This document shows positions 8,602 through 17,384 of a stretch of 64,000 nt of DNA, in pieces. The notes beneath the pieces are model-generated. The model ran no database searches. It was not told the DNA's origin and saw only the letters and a list, made by a program, of their open reading frames with translations. Source of the DNA: Myxococcales bacterium (GTDB taxonomy: Bacteria > Myxococcota_A > Polyangia > Nannocystales > Nannocystaceae); NCBI GenBank assembly GCA_014240065.1, contig JAAZXR010000018.1, positions 1-64,000 of the forward strand, in the 5' to 3' direction. How positions within the stretch are numbered: the stretch's first letter is position 1; every line of letters starts with the position of its first letter. The position numbers and the translations under genes were made by a program.

Positions 8602-9576
8602 ATGTTCGCCTCCACATCAGCCCTCCGCCAGCCGGCTCGCACGACGCCAAACCTCGTTCTCCGGACGATATTTTCCGTTTTCGGGTTTATCCATTTCCTC
8701 TGTCTCGGCGCGTTGTTCATGGAGGTGACCGCCGCGGATTGGTGGATGTGCGGCATTTTGTTTGTGGTCCGGATGTTCGGGGTCACCGGTGGCTACCACC
8801 GTTACTTCGCGCATCGAACCTACAAGACGGGACGGGTATTTCAGTTTTTGCTCGCGTTCCTCGCCCAGACAAGCTCCCAAAAAGGCGCGCTGTGGTGGGC
8901 GGCGCATCACAGGGGGCACCACAAGCACTCCGACACCGAGCAGGACACGCACTCGCCAATTCAAGACGGTTTTTTCTACAGTCACGTCGGCTGGATGTGG
9001 CATGAGGGGACGTCGGAGACCCAGTATGATCGCATCCGAGATTTCGCGAAGTACCCTGAGCTCGTGTGGCTAAATCGCTTTTGGGTCGTGCCGCCGATTG
9101 TTCTCGGCACCTGCGTCTACCTCGCGCTCGGTTGGTCTGGCTTGTTCGTCGGATTCTTCCTCAGCACCGTGGTCCTCTGGCACGCGACCTTCGCGATTAA
9201 CTCGCTCGCGCACGTGCTCGGGACTCGGCCGTACCAGTCGGGCGATGACAGTCGGAACAACTTTGTGCTCGCGCTGCTTACGCTCGGCGAGGGTTGGCAC
9301 AACAACCATCACTACTACCAAGCGTCGACGCGCCAGGGATTTCACTGGTGGCAGGTGGACATCACCTACTACACGCTCAAGGCCTTGTCGTGGATCGGGC
9401 TCGTGTGGGATCTTCGTGAGCCTCCCGCAGAGGTGGTGAGCGGCGCGCGAACGCTCAGCCACGTCAAACGTCTCGACGGGATGAAGCAAGAGCGCGAGGC
9501 GGCGCTGCCGATAGGGTCAAGCGTCTCCGCTCCGTCCCCGCTGCTCGCTGCGCGGATCTCGAAGAACGTCGCCTGA
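8602..9576 (+). CDS. Acyl-CoA (stearoyl-CoA type) delta-9 desaturase
   Basis: Membrane diiron enzyme of 324 residues that introduces a cis double bond into acyl chains, adjusting membrane fluidity. All three histidine boxes are present in order: HRYFAH (near residue 72), HRGHHKHSD (near 109) and HNNHHYY (near 233), plus the NSLAHVLGTRPY region seen in SCD-type enzymes. Four hydrophobic segments flank the boxes as in the family. The C-terminal 60 residues are variable. The 8463-8601 leader is AT-richer than its surroundings and probably holds the promoter; I could not fix a convincing -35/-10 pair. Similar enzymes are often cold- or redox-regulated, so the preceding regulator pair is a plausible but unproven controller. 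Confidence 0.93.
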   Translation: MFASTSALRQPARTTPNLVLRTIFSVFGFIHFLCLGALFMEVTAADWWMCGILFVVRMFGVTGGYHRYFAHRTYKTGRVFQFLLAFLAQTSSQKGALWWAAHHRGHHKHSDTEQDTHSPIQDGFFYSHVGWMWHEGTSETQYDRIRDFAKYPELVWLNRFWVVPPIVLGTCVYLALGWSGLFVGFFLSTVVLWHATFAINSLAHVLGTRPYQSGDDSRNNFVLALLTLGEGWHNNHHYYQASTRQGFHWWQVDITYYTLKALSWIGLVWDLREPPAEVVSGARTLSHVKRLDGMKQEREAALPIGSSVSAPSPLLAARISKNVA

Positions 9577-9811
9577 CGAGATAACGGCGCCGCCGTCGCG
9601 CAGGTGATGCGTACGTCGACCGCGTCGGGGCCGCTGCGGGCGCTTGGAGGCGTCTCCCCTCGAAGATCGTGATGGGGCGGGGAGAGATCTCCGCCACAGA
9701 GGTCGCGGGCGGGCGCTCGCTCCGAGGGAGTCGGGTGGCGATGCTGACCCGCATATGGCCGGGCGATGGACTCGCGGCCGACCCGGAGGCTGGTGCGTTA
9801 TCCTGCGGGAG

Positions 9812-12800
9812 ATGGCTGAGCCCCGCCCGATCCGAAAGCTCCTGTGTGCAAACCGTGGCGAGATCGCGATCCGAGTGTTCCGCGCCGCGACGGAGTTAAA
9901 CGTGCGCACCGTGGCGGTGTTTAGTCACGAAGACCGGGTCCATCTGCACCGCTACAAGGCGGACGAGGCCTATTTGATCGGGCGGGACACCACGCCCGTC
10001 GGCGCGTACCTCAACGTGGAGGAGATGATCCAGGTCGCGAAGCGGGCGGAGGTGGACGCGATTCATCCAGGTTATGGATTTTTGTCGGAGCGGGCGGACT
10101 TCGCCCGAGCGTGCGCGGAGGCTGGGATTCGTTTCGTCGGTCCGAGCGCGGAGACCATCGAATTGTTGGGCGACAAGACGACCGCGCGTGACCTCGCGAT
10201 CCGCGAGGGGGTCCCGGTGGTGCCCGGGAGCGACGGCCCGTTGGACGACGTAGACGCCTTGCGAGGGTTTGTTGGACAGCACGGGTTGCCAGTGATCATC
10301 AAGGCGGCGCACGGCGGAGGCGGACGAGGGATGCGGGTGGTGCGAGAGCTCGACGAGCTTGAGGGGGCCTTTGAGTCGGCGCAGTCCGAGGCGCTGTCGG
10401 CGTTCGGGAACGCCACCGTCTTCGTGGAGCGATTCGTGGAGCGGCCGCGCCATATTGAGGTCCAGATCGTCGGGGACCACGCCGGCAACGCCGTCCACCT
10501 GTTCGAGCGGGACTGCTCGGTGCAGCGTCGCCATCAAAAGGTGGTCGAGGTCGCGCCGGCGCTCCATCTCCAAGAGGAGCTCCGGGAGAGACTGACTGAC
10601 GACGCGATGAAGCTCGCGCGAGCGAGCGGCTACGAGAACGCGGGGACGGTGGAGTATCTGGTGGACTCGGAAGGGAGACACTATTTTATTGAGGTCAACC
10701 CGCGCATTCAGGTCGAGCACACAGTCACCGAGACCTGCACGGGGATCGACTTGGTGCAGACCCAGATTCAGCTGGCGTCGGGCGAGACGCTGGAGTCCCT
10801 CGGGCTGACACAGGAGTCCATCGACATGCGGGGATTTGCCATCCAATGTCGCATCACGACCGAGGATCCGGAGAATAAGTTCCAGCCAGACACCGGGAGG
10901 ATCGAGGTCTTTCGCGCCGCAGGGGGGATGGGAATTCGACTCGACGGGGGCTCAGGCTACGCGGGCGCGCGCGTATCTCCGCACTACGACTCTCTGCTCG
11001 TGAAGGTGACAGGGCGGGGGCTGACCTTCTCGGCGGCCGCCGACAAGGTCAAGCGGGCGCTCGCTGAATTTCGAATCCGTGGAGTGAAGACGAATATCCC
11101 GTTCTTGCAGAATGTGTTGGCGCACCCGACCTTCTTGAGCGGAGATGCGAGGACAGACTTCATCGACACCACCCCCGAGCTGTTCCGGTTCCCTCGACGG
11201 CGGAACCGCGCGCAGCGGGCGCTGCGGTTCCTCGGAGAGGTAGCGGTCAATGGCCCGATGGTGGAGGGCGCAGACGGGACCATCGGTCGAGACGTCGATC
11301 CCGAGGTGCCGAGCGTCGATCGTGCGGGTCCTCCGCCTCAGGGGCTCCGCCAGGTGCTGGAGCGAGGAGGCCCAGCCGCGTTCGCGAAGCACGTGCGCGC
11401 GAGCGAGCCGCTGCTGCTGACCGACACGACGTGGCGCGACGCCCATCAATCGCTGCTCGCGACCCGAGTCCGAACTCGCGAGCTGCTCGCGATCGCTCCT
11501 GCCACGGCGGACGTGCTCTCAAACTTCTATAGCCTCGAGATGTGGGGTGGGGCGACCTTCGACGTGTGCCTCCGCTTCCTGCGAGAGTGCCCGTGGGACC
11601 GGCTAGAGCGGCTGCGCGAGCAGGTCCCAAATATCCCCCTGCAGATGCTCCTTCGCGGGGCCAACGCGGTCGGATATACGAACTATCCAGACAACGTCGT
11701 GCGAGAGTTCGTCGGACAGGCGGCCCGCTCTGGGATCGACGTCTTCCGCGTCTTCGATTGCCTCAATTACGTGGAGAACCTCAAACTCGGGATCGACGCG
11801 GTGGGGGAGGCGGGCGGCGTGGTAGAGGCGGCGATTTGTTATACGGGTGACGTCTCCGACTCGACGCGGCGCAAGTACAGCCTCGACTATTATTTAGAGC
11901 TGGTCGGCGAGCTGGTGGCGCGAGGTGTCCACGTGCTCGCGATCAAGGACATGGCCGGACTGCTCAAGCCGTCGTCCGCCCGCCTGCTCATCGGGGAGAT
12001 CCGGGAGAACTTCCCCGATCTCCCGGTTCACGTGCACACGCACGATACGGCGAACACCGGGGTCGCCTCGATGCTCGCCGCCGCCGAGGCCGGAGCGGAC
12101 GTCGTCGACGTGGCGGTCTCTTCCATGGCGGGGCTGACATCGCAGCCCGCCATGGGCGCGGTCGTGGCGGCGTTACAGGGGACGCCGCGAGCGGTCCAGG
12201 TCTCCGCACACCGTATCCGCTCGCTCAACGAATATTGGGAGCAGGCGCGGGCCTTGTACTCTGCGTTCGAGTCAGGCCTCAAGTCCGGGAACTCCGATGT
12301 CTACGATCACGAGATGCCCGGCGGCCAGTATACGAACCTCCAGTTCCAGGCGTCGAAGTTGGGGCTCGAGGGGCGCTGGCCAGCGATCAAGCGGGCCTAC
12401 GCCGCGGCGAATCGAGTGCTGGGCGATATCATCAAGGTGACCCCCTCGTCGAAGGTGGTCGGTGACCTCGCGCAGTTTATGGTTCAAAATGATCTCGATG
12501 AATCGACGCTCGCGCGAGACGCGAGCACCTTGTCGTTCCCAAGCTCCGTCATCGAGTTTCTTCAGGGCCACCTCGGTATCCCACGCGGCGGGTTCCCAGA
12601 GGAGCTTCGCGTCGCCGTGACCCGCGGCGTCGGCCTCGTGGAGGGGCGGCCCGGCGGCTCCCTCGCGGACATGGATCTTGAGACGCTCGCGCGATCCATT
12701 CGCGCGAAACATGGGGAGCAGCTTCGCGATGTGGACGTCCTCAGCGCCGCCCTCTATCCCCGGGTGTTCGACGAGTACATGGAGTTCCGTCGGGAGTTCA

Positions 12801-13270
12801 GCGATATCTCCTTGCTTCCGACGCGAGCATGCCTCGCGCCGATGCGTATCAACGAGGAGCTCAGCTTCGACATCGAGCGCGGGAAGACGCTCGTCGTGAA
12901 GCTCAGCGCCGTCGGAGAGCTTGGAGTCGACGGGAAGCGCGAGGTCTATTTTGAGTTGAACGGGCAGCCGCGGTCGATCGGAATCCTGGATCGCGCGGCC
13001 ACTGTCGAGGAGGTGACACGACCCAAGGCAGATCCCAAGGAGGAGGGGCATATCGGGGCGCCCATGCTCGGCAGCGTGGTGGCCGTTCGAGTGCGTGATG
13101 GCGCTGAAGTCGAGAGCGGAGCGCCGCTCTTGGTGTTGAGCGCCATGAAGATGGAGACGGTCGTGACCGCGCCGTTGTCAGGGTGTGTGACGGAGATATG
13201 TGTGGCCGCGGGAGATGAGGTTCGAGCGGGCGACCTCTTGGTGCGGTTGGCGCCGGCTGTCCTCAATTGA
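9812..13270 (+). CDS. pyc: Pyruvate carboxylase (single chain)
   Basis: Carboxylates pyruvate to oxaloacetate using biotin, ATP and bicarbonate; the main anaplerotic reaction. The 1152-residue polypeptide has the full order: biotin carboxylase (KLLCANRGEIAIR; ATP-grasp Gly-rich AAHGGGGRGMR; FIEVNPRIQVEHTVTE), carboxyltransferase (LTDTTWRDAHQSLLATRVR; AIKDMAGLLKP carrying the carbamylated-lysine region; HTHDTA metal ligands), and a C-terminal biotinyl domain with the target lysine in SAMKMET. The ATG at 9812 matches the family start (MAEPRPIRKLL); the frame stays open upstream without homology. A GGGA element sits immediately before the ATG. A perfect terminator hairpin follows 35 bases after the stop. 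Confidence 0.97.
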   Translation: MAEPRPIRKLLCANRGEIAIRVFRAATELNVRTVAVFSHEDRVHLHRYKADEAYLIGRDTTPVGAYLNVEEMIQVAKRAEVDAIHPGYGFLSERADFARACAEAGIRFVGPSAETIELLGDKTTARDLAIREGVPVVPGSDGPLDDVDALRGFVGQHGLPVIIKAAHGGGGRGMRVVRELDELEGAFESAQSEALSAFGNATVFVERFVERPRHIEVQIVGDHAGNAVHLFERDCSVQRRHQKVVEVAPALHLQEELRERLTDDAMKLARASGYENAGTVEYLVDSEGRHYFIEVNPRIQVEHTVTETCTGIDLVQTQIQLASGETLESLGLTQESIDMRGFAIQCRITTEDPENKFQPDTGRIEVFRAAGGMGIRLDGGSGYAGARVSPHYDSLLVKVTGRGLTFSAAADKVKRALAEFRIRGVKTNIPFLQNVLAHPTFLSGDARTDFIDTTPELFRFPRRRNRAQRALRFLGEVAVNGPMVEGADGTIGRDVDPEVPSVDRAGPPPQGLRQVLERGGPAAFAKHVRASEPLLLTDTTWRDAHQSLLATRVRTRELLAIAPATADVLSNFYSLEMWGGATFDVCLRFLRECPWDRLERLREQVPNIPLQMLLRGANAVGYTNYPDNVVREFVGQAARSGIDVFRVFDCLNYVENLKLGIDAVGEAGGVVEAAICYTGDVSDSTRRKYSLDYYLELVGELVARGVHVLAIKDMAGLLKPSSARLLIGEIRENFPDLPVHVHTHDTANTGVASMLAAAEAGADVVDVAVSSMAGLTSQPAMGAVVAALQGTPRAVQVSAHRIRSLNEYWEQARALYSAFESGLKSGNSDVYDHEMPGGQYTNLQFQASKLGLEGRWPAIKRAYAAANRVLGDIIKVTPSSKVVGDLAQFMVQNDLDESTLARDASTLSFPSSVIEFLQGHLGIPRGGFPEELRVAVTRGVGLVEGRPGGSLADMDLETLARSIRAKHGEQLRDVDVLSAALYPRVFDEYMEFRREFSDISLLPTRACLAPMRINEELSFDIERGKTLVVKLSAVGELGVDGKREVYFELNGQPRSIGILDRAATVEEVTRPKADPKEEGHIGAPMLGSVVAVRVRDGAEVESGAPLLVLSAMKMETVVTAPLSGCVTEICVAAGDEVRAGDLLVRLAPAVLN

Positions 13271-13304
13271 TGGCGCCCGCAGGTCAGAGGCACCTGGAAC
13301 GAAG

Positions 13305-13335
13305 AAAACCTCCCGATCCAAGATCGGGAGGTTTT
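13305..13335. terminator. Bidirectional intrinsic terminator
   Basis: A perfect 14-base-pair stem (AAAACCTCCCGATC with GATCGGGAGGTTTT) around a CAA loop. A-tract on one side and T-tract on the other make it work in both directions, fitting its position between the convergent pyruvate carboxylase and small lipoprotein genes. Confidence 0.93.
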
Positions 13336-13378
13336 GTGATGCGGCGCGGTTGGCACCGCATAAAAAAGCGCTTCTAGA

Positions 13379-13606
13379 CTACTCTGCAGCGGCCTCTTCA
13401 GCGGCGGCTTCCTCAGCGGGAGCCTCTTCAGCGGCGGCTTCCTCAGCGGGAGCCTCTTCAGCGGCGGCTTCCTCAGCGGGAGCCTCTTCAGCAGCTGGTT
13501 CAGCCGCGGGGGTTTCGGTTTCAGCGCCGTCCTTATCGCAGCCTGCGAAAAGGAAACCGGAGCCAATGAGGGCGGAGGCCGCCAGGATATTCTTGAGGTT
13601 AGCCAT
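13379..13606 (-). CDS. Small lipoprotein with Glu/Ala/Pro decapeptide repeats
   Basis: A 75-residue protein starting at ATG 13606 (MANLKNILAASALIGSG...), preceded by an AGGAG element about 12 bases upstream. The signal ends in a lipobox (FLFAGC), after which almost everything is low complexity: several copies of EAPAEEAAAE, strongly acidic. The coding strand shows three perfect 30-base repeats. Such proteins are abundant envelope components in many Gram-negative bacteria, where an extended acidic tail may act as a spacer; the function here is unknown. It converges on pyc with the shared terminator. The copy number may vary by recombination or slippage among the repeats. Confidence 0.8.
   Translation of the reverse strand: MANLKNILAASALIGSGFLFAGCDKDGAETETPAAEPAAEEAPAEEAAAEEAPAEEAAAEEAPAEEAAAEEAAAE
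13401..13490. repeat. Three perfect 30-bp tandem repeats
   Basis: Units at 13401-13430, 13431-13460 and 13461-13490 are identical and encode the decapeptide repeats of the small lipoprotein; an eight-base remnant precedes and a diverged copy follows. Perfect identity at DNA level implies recent expansion. Confidence 0.92.
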
Positions 13607-13911
13607 GATGTTTTTTATCTCCTGAGTCTTCACCGCCTGTATGTCGTTGGTGGCGGTGCCGCGAAGTTCACGGACGGCACGCTACTTATCACGGACTGGT
13701 CGATGCGGTCCTGCAAATTTGTACAGCGGTGTGTGTTTTTTTTCGCATTTCATCGACATTTCTGCGGGAGATCGCCTCGCGACGTTCCTAAAGTGATTTT
13801 CGGGATCGATTATGGGGTGTTTTTGTGGTCAGTGCCGATACGGCGAAACGAGGCGCGCGGGGCGGTTATGGGGCTGCTGTGGGGTCGCGGGGGTGGTGGG
13901 CCGTCGAGTCT
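13607..13911. other. Non-coding stretch with an AT-rich core
   Basis: This 305-base gap separates the small lipoprotein from the broken cupin gene on the same strand. The part from about 13690 to 13830 is clearly AT-richer than the surroundings and contains T and A runs, so it probably holds the lipoprotein promoter. On the minus strand a TTGCAG near 13720 lies 18-19 bases ahead of a TGATAA-like element, a weak promoter candidate only. I see no ORF with coding character. Confidence 0.45.
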
Positions 13912-14435
13912 TCACGGTGCGCGGCAGCTGGCGGATTGCCGCCGCTCCCACGTCCAGGGATCATATTTTGAGGCGGGATCGGGGGGTGCGAAGATTTGGA
14001 TGGCGGGGAGGGGAGTGTCTCCGTTGGCGAAGCAGGCGATCGCTCCGGCGGGCGTGAAGGCGGTCGTGCCAGGCCGGCGCTGCGAGACCTCGCCATTGAT
14101 GGGGATGGCGCCGCCTCCTTCGAGGACGTGGATGTACTCTGCCGTAGCGTCGGCCCCGCGCTAGGGGACCGCGGCGCCCTCACAATCGTGAGCGCGGCGA
14201 TGAAGGGCTCATCGCCGCGGGCGAGCACCACCAGCCTGGCGATCCTAGCCGGAGACGTGGCCGTGGGAGCGGTGCGCATGTCGGTGAGCGTGGGCTGAAT
14301 CTCCGCGGCTGCGCCTGTGCTCGCGGCTGGAGATGCGCTGGCGCCTCGTTTTGAGGAGACGACTCTTGACGCGCAGGCCCCCGCGAGGAGCGCGGCGACG
14401 CAGTGAGGCACCATCGACCTCGGTGCGCGCGGCAT
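13912..14435 (-). pseudogene. Cupin-domain lipoprotein interrupted by a frameshift
   Basis: Reading from ATG 14435 gives a signal with lipobox (VAALLAGAC) and a first cupin half (ARIARLVVLARGDEPFI, AALTIV). At the GGGG run at 14154-14157 the sense switches frame: the next frame continues EYIHVLEGGGAIPINGE, then PGTTAFTPAGAIACFAN and DPWTWE before a TGA at 13912, which is a typical cupin barrel. In the frame of the second half a TAG lies immediately upstream of the shift, so the two halves cannot be one ORF as written; one additional G would restore a single protein of about 175 residues. Either a recent pseudogene or a sequence error. Small-molecule binding would be expected of an intact copy. 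Confidence 0.6.
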
Positions 14436-14565
14436 CCGCGAACGTTGCAAGCTCAAACGCGCGGCCAACCGCCTCGCGACCTGGCGGGCCTGCGGGTGTC
14501 TCCTCACCCCCAATCGGAGTGCTTGACTCCTTGAGGTTTGGGTCACGGCGCGGCACCCTTGTCCC

Positions 14566-14955
14566 GTGGAGCACCTCTCCCAAGCACAGCGCGAGCAGCT
14601 GCGTCAGCAGCTCGAGGGACGACGCGAGAGCGTGAGAGCGGAGCGGCGAGCGGAGTTAAAGAGCGTGGGTCGGCCGCAGGTCGCGGATGTTGGAGATACG
14701 CAGGACGCCGCCTCAGGAGAGGAGAGCCGACAGCGGAGCGCCGCGTTGCTCGCCAAATACGATCGCACGCTTGGCGAGATTGACGGCGCGTTGCAGCGTA
14801 TGGAGGATGGCACCTTCGGCGTCTGCGAGGAGACAGACGAGCCGATCCCCTACGGGCGCCTTCGGGTGCATCCGACGACGCGGCATTGTGTCGCGGCGCA
14901 AGAGCTGGTGGAGCGGAGCGTCGCGAGCGATGAGGAGGACACCGGTGCGTACTGA
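14566..14955 (+). CDS. DksA/TraR-family protein with an incomplete zinc finger
   Basis: A 129-residue protein with a long N-terminal coiled coil (residues 1-90, QLRQQLEGRRESVRAERR onwards) and a C-terminal globular part with the family motif GALQRMEDGTFGVCEETDEPIPYGRLRVHP. DksA-type proteins bind the RNA polymerase secondary channel and tune transcription with ppGpp. The canonical CxxC...CxxC zinc site is reduced to two cysteines (CEET and RHCV), like the zinc-independent DksA2-type variants. Start is GTG 14566. The last 11 bases overlap the metallophosphoesterase gene, whose Shine-Dalgarno lies inside this gene, indicating coupling. Which ppGpp-related role it has is unknown. Confidence 0.85.
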   Translation: MEHLSQAQREQLRQQLEGRRESVRAERRAELKSVGRPQVADVGDTQDAASGEESRQRSAALLAKYDRTLGEIDGALQRMEDGTFGVCEETDEPIPYGRLRVHPTTRHCVAAQELVERSVASDEEDTGAY

Positions 14956-16033
14956 GCAGCGCCTCTCACCCCCGTCGCGATGGACGCCGCGGCTGCCGGG
15001 TGGTGCCCGCGGGGGAGGACTCGTCTTGGTCGCGGCGCTGTTTGGCTGCCCCGCGCCCTCCGTTGCGATCTCGGGGCAACGAGAAGTGACGGCGACGAAG
15101 ACGCCGCCTGTCGCCGCGGCCGCGAGCGACGCGTCACCCGTCGCGACGGCCGAGGCGGTCGAGCGTCCGACTCCGGAGGCGGAGTGGCGAGCGCGGGCCG
15201 CGGGCTCTACGTTCTCGGTCCCGGGGCGGTTGATCGCGATGGGGGATCTCCACGGGGACCTGCGCGCTGCACGTGAGGCGCTGAGGCTCGGCGGAGTGAT
15301 CGACGCGAATGATCGATGGATCGGGGGGACGACGACCGTGGTGCAGACGGGTGACCAGCTCGATCGCGGAGATGACGAGCCCGAGATCCTGGCGCTGCTC
15401 GAGCGCTTGCGGGTAGAGGCGGCGGCGGCGGGAGGGGCGGTTCACGTGTTGAACGGCAATCATGAGTTCATGAACGTGGCGGGGGACCTTCGGTACGTGA
15501 CCCCCGGTGGGTTCGCTGACTACGTCTCCTACGACGACCCCAGCGTCCGACTCGGTGGCGGCGCTCCAGCGTCGGCGCGAGGCAGGATGCTCGCGTTTCG
15601 CCCGGGGGCGGACCTCGCGAAGGGCCTCGCGGAGCGGAAGGTGATCGCCGTGGTCGGAGAATCGATCTTTGTCCATGGCGGCGTGCGAGCGAAGTGGGCG
15701 GAGTACGGCGTCGACAAGATCAACGAGGAGGCCAGCGCTTGGTTGCGCGGCCCGGGGGGCCCACTGCCCCAGGCGCTGACCGCTCAAGACGGACCGGTGT
15801 GGGATCGAAGCTTCTCCCTCGACACGTCAAAAGAGGCGTGCGAAGAGCTCGCGTTGGTGCTGGCTCGGACCGGCACAAAACGAATGGTGGTCGGGCACAC
15901 TGTGCAGTCTGAGGGGATCTCGAGCGCCTGCGGCGGTCGCGTATGGCGCATCGATGTCGGGATGTCCGCGCATTATGGTGGCGCCCCTTCTGTGTTGGAG
16001 ATCAGCGGAGATCAGGTTCAAGCGCTGAGGTGA
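14945..16033 (+). CDS. Calcineurin-like metallophosphoesterase lipoprotein
   Basis: A 362-residue exported phosphatase of the PPP/Shewanella-like group. All metal and catalytic motifs are intact: MGDLHGD, GDQLDRGDDE, GNHEFM, VHGG and VVGHT. I chose GTG 14945 because AGGAGG at 14933-14938 sits six bases upstream and because it yields a clean signal ending in a lipobox (LVAALFGC); an ATG at 14930 is the alternative. Expected to hydrolyse phosphoester substrates at the cell envelope; the substrate is unknown. It overlaps the DksA-like gene and converges with ttcA, five bases from its stop. Contrast with the altered homologue encoded at 43943. Confidence 0.9.
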   Translation: MRTEQRLSPPSRWTPRLPGGARGGGLVLVAALFGCPAPSVAISGQREVTATKTPPVAAAASDASPVATAEAVERPTPEAEWRARAAGSTFSVPGRLIAMGDLHGDLRAAREALRLGGVIDANDRWIGGTTTVVQTGDQLDRGDDEPEILALLERLRVEAAAAGGAVHVLNGNHEFMNVAGDLRYVTPGGFADYVSYDDPSVRLGGGAPASARGRMLAFRPGADLAKGLAERKVIAVVGESIFVHGGVRAKWAEYGVDKINEEASAWLRGPGGPLPQALTAQDGPVWDRSFSLDTSKEACEELALVLARTGTKRMVVGHTVQSEGISSACGGRVWRIDVGMSAHYGGAPSVLEISGDQVQALR

Positions 16034-16038
16034 TCGGG

Positions 16039-16956
16039 CTACAGAGGTCGGCTCTTCCGCAGCTGTACGAGCGACGGGGATGGCGTCCCTCCGGCCGCAG
16101 CCTCCGCCGAGGGCGAGGGCGCCGCCGCGCGGGTCTTGGGACGCGAGGGCGTGGACTCGCTGGGGCGCGAGAGCCACACCTGCGCCACGTCGCGGTCGAG
16201 CAGGTGCGATGGGTTCACCTGCTTGAGGGCGTGCAGCATCACCGAGCGGATATTCGGGTTGTCGACTTCGAGCTGATCGAGGAGCGTGGTCATGGCGTCT
16301 CTGCGGAGTCCGGATTGAGATCCGCACAGGTTGCAGGGGAGGATCGGGTAGGCGGCGAGGCTGGCGTGCTCAATTATGTCGGGCTCCGCACATTCGATCA
16401 TCGGTCGGATCACCTCAAATCTGCCGTCGTCGGTGCGGTAGATCGCGGGCATCGCCTGTAGTTTCCCCGCGTAGAATAGGTTCATCAGCAGGGTCTCCAG
16501 CGCGTCGTCGCGATGGTGGCCTAGCGCGATCTTGTTGCAGCCGAGCCGCTCCGCGGTTCGGTACAAGATCCCCCGGCGAAGTCGCGAGCACGCGGAGCAG
16601 AAACTCTTTCCGCTCGGGACAAGGTCGACGACGGTCGAGTAGGTGTCCTCGCGCACGATCTCGTAGGCGGGCGAGTTGGCCTCGAGCCACGCCTTGAGGG
16701 GGGCGCCGTCGTATCCGGGCTGTACTTGGTCGAGGTGAACCGCGGTCAGACGAAAGTTGATCGGGGCTCGCCGTTTCAATTCATGGAGCAGCTCGTGCAG
16801 CGTGTAGCTGTCCTTGCCACCGGACAGGCAGACCATGACGTGGTCCCCATCTTCCAAGAGCCGGTAGCTCGTCACGGTCTTCGCGGTCTGGCGAGACAGC
16901 CGCCGCCAGACCGGGCTCTCGTGGCCGCGCCCTCGGGCCTGCCTGCCACGGCTCAC
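16039..16956 (-). CDS. ttcA: tRNA 2-thiocytidine biosynthesis protein
   Basis: Catalyses 2-thiolation of cytidine 32 in certain tRNAs, using ATP and an iron-sulfur cluster. The 305-residue protein has the PP-loop SGGKDS, the CSACSRLRRG pair (CxxC) and a second CNLCGSQ (CxxC) that are characteristic of TtcA, plus GHHRDDALETLLMNLF. The C-terminal 45 residues are Pro/Ser/Ala-rich and not conserved. GTG 16956 overlaps the TGA of yjbQ (GTGA), which decides the start over the longer open frame. It is the third gene of a coupled DUF1244-yjbQ-ttcA operon. Confidence 0.93.
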   Translation of the reverse strand: MSRGRQARGRGHESPVWRRLSRQTAKTVTSYRLLEDGDHVMVCLSGGKDSYTLHELLHELKRRAPINFRLTAVHLDQVQPGYDGAPLKAWLEANSPAYEIVREDTYSTVVDLVPSGKSFCSACSRLRRGILYRTAERLGCNKIALGHHRDDALETLLMNLFYAGKLQAMPAIYRTDDGRFEVIRPMIECAEPDIIEHASLAAYPILPCNLCGSQSGLRRDAMTTLLDQLEVDNPNIRSVMLHALKQVNPSHLLDRDVAQVWLSRPSESTPSRPKTRAAAPSPSAEAAAGGTPSPSLVQLRKSRPL

Positions 16957-17384
16957 TGAGCGGCTCCGATCAATGTCACTGAGATCGTGCGCGTGTGTGG
17001 AGCATGTCGATGCTCCCAAAGGAACACCTCCTGCCACGCGCCGAGCGACAAACTGCCGGCGGCGAAAGGGACAGAGACAGAGGTCTGAGTGAGCGCGGTG
17101 CGGACGTGCGCGGGCATATCATCCGGGCCTTCGGCGCGATGGAGAAACAAGTCGTCGCCGTCGGGGACGAGCCGCGCGAAGAAGCGCTCGAGGTCGCGGG
17201 TGACCTCTTCATCCGCCCCTTCGTTGATCAGCAACGACGCGCTCGTATGCGCGAGAAACAGGGTGCAGATTCCAGCGCGGAGCTCGCTGGCATCGAGCAC
17301 TCGATGAATTCGAGATCCCAAGGGGACGAACGACCGCCCATGGGTTTGAACGGACAACGTGTGTTGTGTGAGCGCGACGCTCAC
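16953..17384 (-). CDS. YjbQ/UPF0047 family protein
   Basis: A 143-residue member of the secondary thiamine-phosphate-synthase family (YjbQ). The recognisable features are the LFLAHTSASLLINEGAD segment with its conserved His and Asn, HRAEGPDDMPAHVR, and the LGAWQEVFLWEHR end. Homologues can form thiamine phosphate in vitro but their true role is unresolved. GTG 17384 overlaps the preceding TGA (GTGA), and its own stop overlaps ttcA in the same way, so the three genes are likely translationally coupled. Cytoplasmic; no signal or TM segment. Confidence 0.9.
   Translation of the reverse strand: MSVALTQHTLSVQTHGRSFVPLGSRIHRVLDASELRAGICTLFLAHTSASLLINEGADEEVTRDLERFFARLVPDGDDLFLHRAEGPDDMPAHVRTALTQTSVSVPFAAGSLSLGAWQEVFLWEHRHAPHTRTISVTLIGAAQ

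Noticed and set aside
13401-13490. Possible CRISPR-like array
   Set aside because: Repeats are contiguous without unique spacers and encode protein repeats in frame.
13703-14164. Plus-strand frame opposite the cupin region
   Set aside because: No signal, motif or ribosome-binding site; the minus-strand reading gives coherent cupin sequence.
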